NCBI GenBank assembly: GCA_009889585.1
Contig: WUQV01000134.1
Span: 1-8,803 of the forward strand
DNA from: Candidatus Bathyarchaeota archaeon
Lineage (GTDB): Archaea; Thermoproteota; Bathyarchaeia; Bathyarchaeales; WUQV01
Reading direction: 5' to 3'
Length of the DNA: 8,803 nt
In this document: in pieces, positions 5,787 through 8,803 of the stretch
How positions within the stretch are numbered: the stretch's first letter is position 1
Layout: every line of letters starts with the position of its first letter
The notes under the pieces: model-generated
Databases searched by the model: none
What the model saw: only the letters and a program-made list of their open reading frames with translations
What the model was told of the DNA's origin: nothing
Translations under genes and position numbers: made by a program

Positions 5787-8154
5787 AGGACCTAGGATTG
5801 GAATATTCATTTGTCATTGTGGTGGCAACATTAGCGATACGGTAGACGTAAATAGGGTGAAGGAAGAGGCCTCTCGATTAGAGGGCGTGGTGATAGCTGA
5901 GACTCATGAATACGTATGTAGCGACCCAGGTCAAGCGATGATAGTTAACGCTATCGAGGAGCATGGGTTAAACCGCGTCGTAATAGCCTCTTGCTCCCCG
6001 AAGATGCACTTGGATACGTTTCGAAGGACGTTAAGCTCGGCTGGCTTAAACCCATACCTATTGGAAATGGCAAACGTTCGTGAGCAATGCAGTTGGGTGC
6101 ATGATGATCGAGAGGACGCGACTTCGAAGGCCGTAGACCTAGTCCGCAGCGCCGTAAGGCGAGTTCGTCATCACAAGCCCTTGGAGCCGAAGAGCATGCT
6201 GATTAACAGAGACGTCTTAGTCATCGGAGGAGGAATCGCTGGCATCATAGCTTCGATCGAGCTAGCCGATAAAGGCCATCGAGTCTACTTAGTGGAAAGA
6301 TCTCCTAGCATCGGCGGACATATGGCTCAATTGAGCAAGACATTTCCCACGCTCGATTGCTCTCAATGCATTCTTACGCCTAAGATGGTTTACGTCGCTC
6401 AACACCCTAACGTGAAGCTATTCACGCTATCTGAAGTAAAGGCTGTCGAAGGCTCCCCTGGCAATTATAGGGTCTTGATCGTGAAGCATCCAAGGTACGT
6501 TGAGGACTGTTGCGTCGCATGCGGCGAATGCGAAAAACGCTGCCCCATCAAGGTTCCAAGCGAGTTCGAAGTCGGCCTAACGTATCGTAAGGCCATATAC
6601 AGCCCGTTTAAACAAGCCGTCCCTCGTACGTACGTCATCGATAAGGAGCGATGCCTTTACTTCACGAAGGGAGTCTGCAGGCTTTGCGAAAGGTTCTGCA
6701 AGGCGAACGCCGTAAACCTCGATCAAAAGGACGAGTTCATCGAGCTTGACGTGGGAGCTATCGTCGTTTGCACTGGTTACGATCAATTGGACCCTAACGC
6801 ACTCGAAGAGTACGGTTACGGCTTACATCCTAACATCGTCACGAACCTTCAATTCGAGCGAATAGCCTTAGCTGGTTTCAAGAGGCCTTCTGATTCCAAG
6901 CCGCCTAAGAAGGTGGCATTCGTCCTTTGCGTCGGAAGCCGAATGACGAACGAAGGCAAAGGCGTGAAGCATTGTTGTAAGATTGGCTGTATGGTGGCGA
7001 TAAAGCAAGCGATGCTCTTACAAAAGGCCGTGCCAGACGCCGAGCCTTGGATCTTTTACATGGACGTAAGAGCCGATGGAAAGGGCTATGAGGAGTTCTA
7101 CATGACGGCTCAAGAGCATAACGTCCGCTTCGTCAGGGGGCGAGTTGCTCAAGTGGTCCCAATAGACGAAAACAGGTTGTTAATCCAAGCGGAAGACACG
7201 TTCCTCGGGACGAGCTTCGAAGGCGTATTCGACTTAGTGGTTTTAAGCGTCGGAATAGTCCTAAGCCGAGGGACGGCCGAGCTCGCTAAAAGGTTAGGTA
7301 TGCAGCTTGGAGCCGACGGCTTCTTGTTAGAGAGGCACTTCAAGCTTAAGCCCGTCGATAGCCAACGCGAAGCGATTTTCGTAGCAGGCGTTGCCTTAGG
7401 CCCGAAGGATATTAGGGAGTCGACGTTAGAGGCTATGGCGACGGCTTCGAGGGCGGCTACGTTCCTCGGCAAAGGGGAGATATCGCTCTCCCCAGAGGTT
7501 GCGTACATCATCTTAGAGAGATGCGATAATTGCGGGATTTGCGTTGAAGTCTGTCCTACGAACGCCGTTGAAAGGGCCTTAAGCGCTGTAATCGTAAACC
7601 CTGTTGCTTGCGTCGGATGTGGTATTTGCGTGGCGAGATGCCCGAGGGGCGCGATCGAGCTTAACCATTGCACTGAGGATCAACTCCTCGCTCAAATAGA
7701 AGGCATTTGCGAAGGCGGCGTACGCCCGAAGGTCTTGGCCTTCGTTGAGAGGAACACGGCTTACAGCTCCGTAGACTTAGCTGGCCAAATGAGGGCCTCT
7801 TACCAGTCGAACGTGGAGGTAACCCAGGTTCCGACGGCTGGTCGCGTGGCCTTAAGGCACGTCCTTTACGCTTTCGCCGCTGGCGCAGACGGAGTCATCT
7901 TCGTAGAAGGGGACGATAGCGTGTTCACCGAAGAGGCCTTAAGGGAACACGTAACTCAGTTGAAGAAGGAGTTAAGCCGTTATGGCGTCTCACCCCTTAG
8001 GTTGCTTTCGATAACGACGACGATACCTCAGTACGATAAGGCTTTAAACGTTTTTGAGACTATGGTCGCTCGACTAGGGAAGATAGGCTCGATATCTGAA
8101 GGAGATCGTTTAAAGTTGCGTAAAGCATTTGAAGAATTAAACGTTATTAAATAA
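5752..8154 (+). CDS. hdrA: HdrA-type flavin/Fe-S electron-transfer protein fused to a cysteine-less MvhD-like domain
   Basis: An 800-residue cytoplasmic protein. Residues 1-130: the N-terminal HdrA domain with its cluster cysteines (C21/C23, C56, C81, C113). From 154: the FAD-binding fold, with GGGIAG (159-164), GGHMAQ and the HdrA-specific DCSQC (C203, C206). An inserted dicluster ferredoxin domain has C254, C257, C260, C264 and C301, C309, C312, C316. LCVGS (392-396) and AGVALGPKD (545-553) close the flavin domain. Two classical [4Fe-4S] motifs follow (C591-C601 and C620-C630). Residues about 657-785 match MvhD in order but have no Cys at all. HdrA proteins bifurcate or confurcate electrons on FAD between ferredoxin and other carriers. 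Here the gene follows korDABC without hdrB or hdrC, so Kor may be the electron partner (inference). ATG 5752 is chosen; TTG 5734 and GTG 5740 are weaker upstream options. It overlaps korC by 35 bp. Confidence 0.93.
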   Translation: MEGSLQLRGKLEGPRIGIFICHCGGNISDTVDVNRVKEEASRLEGVVIAETHEYVCSDPGQAMIVNAIEEHGLNRVVIASCSPKMHLDTFRRTLSSAGLNPYLLEMANVREQCSWVHDDREDATSKAVDLVRSAVRRVRHHKPLEPKSMLINRDVLVIGGGIAGIIASIELADKGHRVYLVERSPSIGGHMAQLSKTFPTLDCSQCILTPKMVYVAQHPNVKLFTLSEVKAVEGSPGNYRVLIVKHPRYVEDCCVACGECEKRCPIKVPSEFEVGLTYRKAIYSPFKQAVPRTYVIDKERCLYFTKGVCRLCERFCKANAVNLDQKDEFIELDVGAIVVCTGYDQLDPNALEEYGYGLHPNIVTNLQFERIALAGFKRPSDSKPPKKVAFVLCVGSRMTNEGKGVKHCCKIGCMVAIKQAMLLQKAVPDAEPWIFYMDVRADGKGYEEFYMTAQEHNVRFVRGRVAQVVPIDENRLLIQAEDTFLGTSFEGVFDLVVLSVGIVLSRGTAELAKRLGMQLGADGFLLERHFKLKPVDSQREAIFVAGVALGPKDIRESTLEAMATASRAATFLGKGEISLSPEVAYIILERCDNCGICVEVCPTNAVERALSAVIVNPVACVGCGICVARCPRGAIELNHCTEDQLLAQIEGICEGGVRPKVLAFVERNTAYSSVDLAGQMRASYQSNVEVTQVPTAGRVALRHVLYAFAAGADGVIFVEGDDSVFTEEALREHVTQLKKELSRYGVSPLRLLSITTTIPQYDKALNVFETMVARLGKIGSISEGDRLKLRKAFEELNVIK

Positions 8155-8157
8155 ATA

Positions 8158-8162
8158 GTGAT
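8158..8162 (+). promoter_or_regulatory. Ribosome binding site, and possible TATA box, before the phosphodiesterase gene
   Basis: GTGAT at 8158-8162 matches the archaeal Shine-Dalgarno core and lies 5 nt before ATG 8168. Just upstream, TTATTAAATA (8144-8153) looks like a TATA box about 20 bp before the ATG, so the gene may also have its own leaderless promoter inside the hdrA end. Confidence 0.4.
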
Positions 8163-8167
8163 GCTGA

Positions 8168-8662
8168 ATGATCATAGGGATTATTTCAGATACGCATGAT
8201 AGATTATCACGAATTGATGAAGCCGTCAAAAGATTGAATGAAGAAGGGGTTGAGTTAGTCTTACATGCAGGCGATTACGTAGCCCCCTTCGTTGTGCCGA
8301 GGTTTAAGCCTCTAAAGGCCAAGTTGATCGGCGTCTTTGGAAATAATGATGGTGATAAGCATTTGTTAAGGAGGAGGTTTGCAGAAATAGAGGCTGAAAT
8401 ACGTGGGACGTTCGCTGAAGTTATCGTCGATAATTTAAGAATAGCCATGTCACATGGCGAGGAGGAAGAGCTTTTGCGAGCTTTGATAGATATTGAAGGT
8501 CATGACGTAGTAGTACATGGGCATACGCATGAAGCGAAAATCTACCGAAAGGGCAGGACGTTAGTCGTGAACCCAGGCGAAGTTTGCGGCTACTTAAGCG
8601 GTAGGTCAACTATCGCCATCTTCGACACGAAGACTCTAGAGGCAAGGATCATCACGCTTTAA
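8168..8662 (+). CDS. Metallophosphoesterase of the YfcE/MJ0936 phosphodiesterase family
   Basis: A 164-residue single-domain protein of normal length. All metal-binding blocks are visible in order: SDTHD (D8, H10), HAGDYV (D36), FGNNDGD (N59), MSHGEE (H96) and HGHTHEA (H117, H119, H121). NPGEVCGYLSGRSTIAIFD follows near the end, as in archaeal members. These enzymes use two metal ions to hydrolyse phosphodiesters. The natural substrate in archaea is not established, and nothing here identifies it. The second His of the usual THGH block is replaced in SHGEEE, which is not expected to abolish metal binding. It lies 13 bp after hdrA on the same strand, so it may be read through from the operon, though the A/T-rich junction could hold its own promoter. 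Its end overlaps a convergent minus-strand gene by 27 bp. Confidence 0.9.
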   Translation: MIIGIISDTHDRLSRIDEAVKRLNEEGVELVLHAGDYVAPFVVPRFKPLKAKLIGVFGNNDGDKHLLRRRFAEIEAEIRGTFAEVIVDNLRIAMSHGEEEELLRALIDIEGHDVVVHGHTHEAKIYRKGRTLVVNPGEVCGYLSGRSTIAIFDTKTLEARIITL

Positions 8663-8803
8663 GCGCTCGCGCTTCATCCTTTCCACGGCCTTCCTCACGC
8701 CTTCATCTCCTTCGATAGCCTTCGATCGAACGATTTCGAACGCCTCCTTCGACGTGATCTGCTTTAGCTCCTCGCCGACGGATTGGACTAAGTGTCTAGC
8801 GGC
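8636..8803 (-). CDS. C-terminal fragment of an unidentified convergent gene
   Basis: On the minus strand a frame is open from the right edge for 55 codons, ending with TAG at 8638-8636. The other two minus-strand frames stop within a few codons of the edge. The translation is rich in charged residues and looks like helical protein: HLVQSVGEELKQITSKEAFE, then EGDEGVRKAVERMKRERLKR before the end. Codon use resembles that of the neighbouring genes. I do not recognise the family, and no domain motif is visible. The 3' end overlaps the phosphodiesterase gene by 27 bp, tail to tail. The start lies outside the window. A chance open frame of this length is possible, but the composition argues for a real gene. 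Confidence 0.55.
   Translation of the reverse strand, partial: AARHLVQSVGEELKQITSKEAFEIVRSKAIEGDEGVRKAVERMKRERLKRDDPCL

Noticed and set aside
7149..7673. Minus-strand open frame of 174 codons within hdrA
   Set aside because: It is opposite the conserved HdrA flavin and ferredoxin motifs, and its Ser/Thr/Ala-rich translation is typical of an antisense shadow.
8642..8666. GTGATGA on the minus strand, resembling a C box of a C/D guide RNA
   Set aside because: No matching D box or second C'/D' pair was found at the expected spacing, and the site is inside the minus-strand coding frame.

Overview
The window reads as a piece of an anaerobic archaeal chromosome, or a metagenome bin from one. The signs are archaeal-type A/T-rich promoter boxes, GTG and TTG starts beside ATG, tight overlapping genes, a four-subunit 2-oxoacid:ferredoxin oxidoreductase and an HdrA-type flavin/Fe-S protein. 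GC content looks moderate by eye. I cannot name the lineage; a Thermoproteota-like, Bathyarchaeia-like or methanogen-related archaeon would all fit.

Layout. (1) Positions 932 to 1, minus strand: a ROK-family sugar kinase whose last few codons run off the left edge. (2) 933-1351: a gene-free stretch that opens into a damaged-looking nucleotidyltransferase (MNT) gene, about 1352-1782, and a short overlapping ORF (1752-1937). Together they could be the remains of an MNT/HEPN-type pair. (3) 2060-2893: a radical SAM protein of the SplB/COG1533 type. (4) 3033-8154: the core of the window, five tightly packed plus-strand genes. These are korD (ferredoxin subunit), korA, korB and korC of a 2-oxoacid (probably 2-oxoglutarate):ferredoxin oxidoreductase, followed by a large hdrA. 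A small phosphodiesterase gene (8168-8662) follows after 13 bp. (5) 8803 to 8636, minus strand: the C-terminus of an unidentified convergent gene that overlaps the phosphodiesterase gene by 27 bp.

How the genes fit together. KorABC(D) would oxidise a 2-oxoacid with CoA and thiamine diphosphate and pass low-potential electrons through the 2x[4Fe-4S] KorD subunit. HdrA, translated from the same apparent operon, is the FAD-containing electron-bifurcating type of subunit, with several Fe-S clusters. Neither HdrB/HdrC nor a hydrogenase is in the window. The arrangement therefore suggests a Kor-HdrA electron-transfer module rather than a classical heterodisulfide reductase.

Most notable points. 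The C-terminus of this HdrA matches an MvhD (hydrogenase delta-subunit) domain, but every cysteine expected to hold the MvhD [2Fe-2S] cluster is gone. A long imperfect inverted repeat ends one base before the korD start codon. The MNT gene shows an apparent one-base frameshift.
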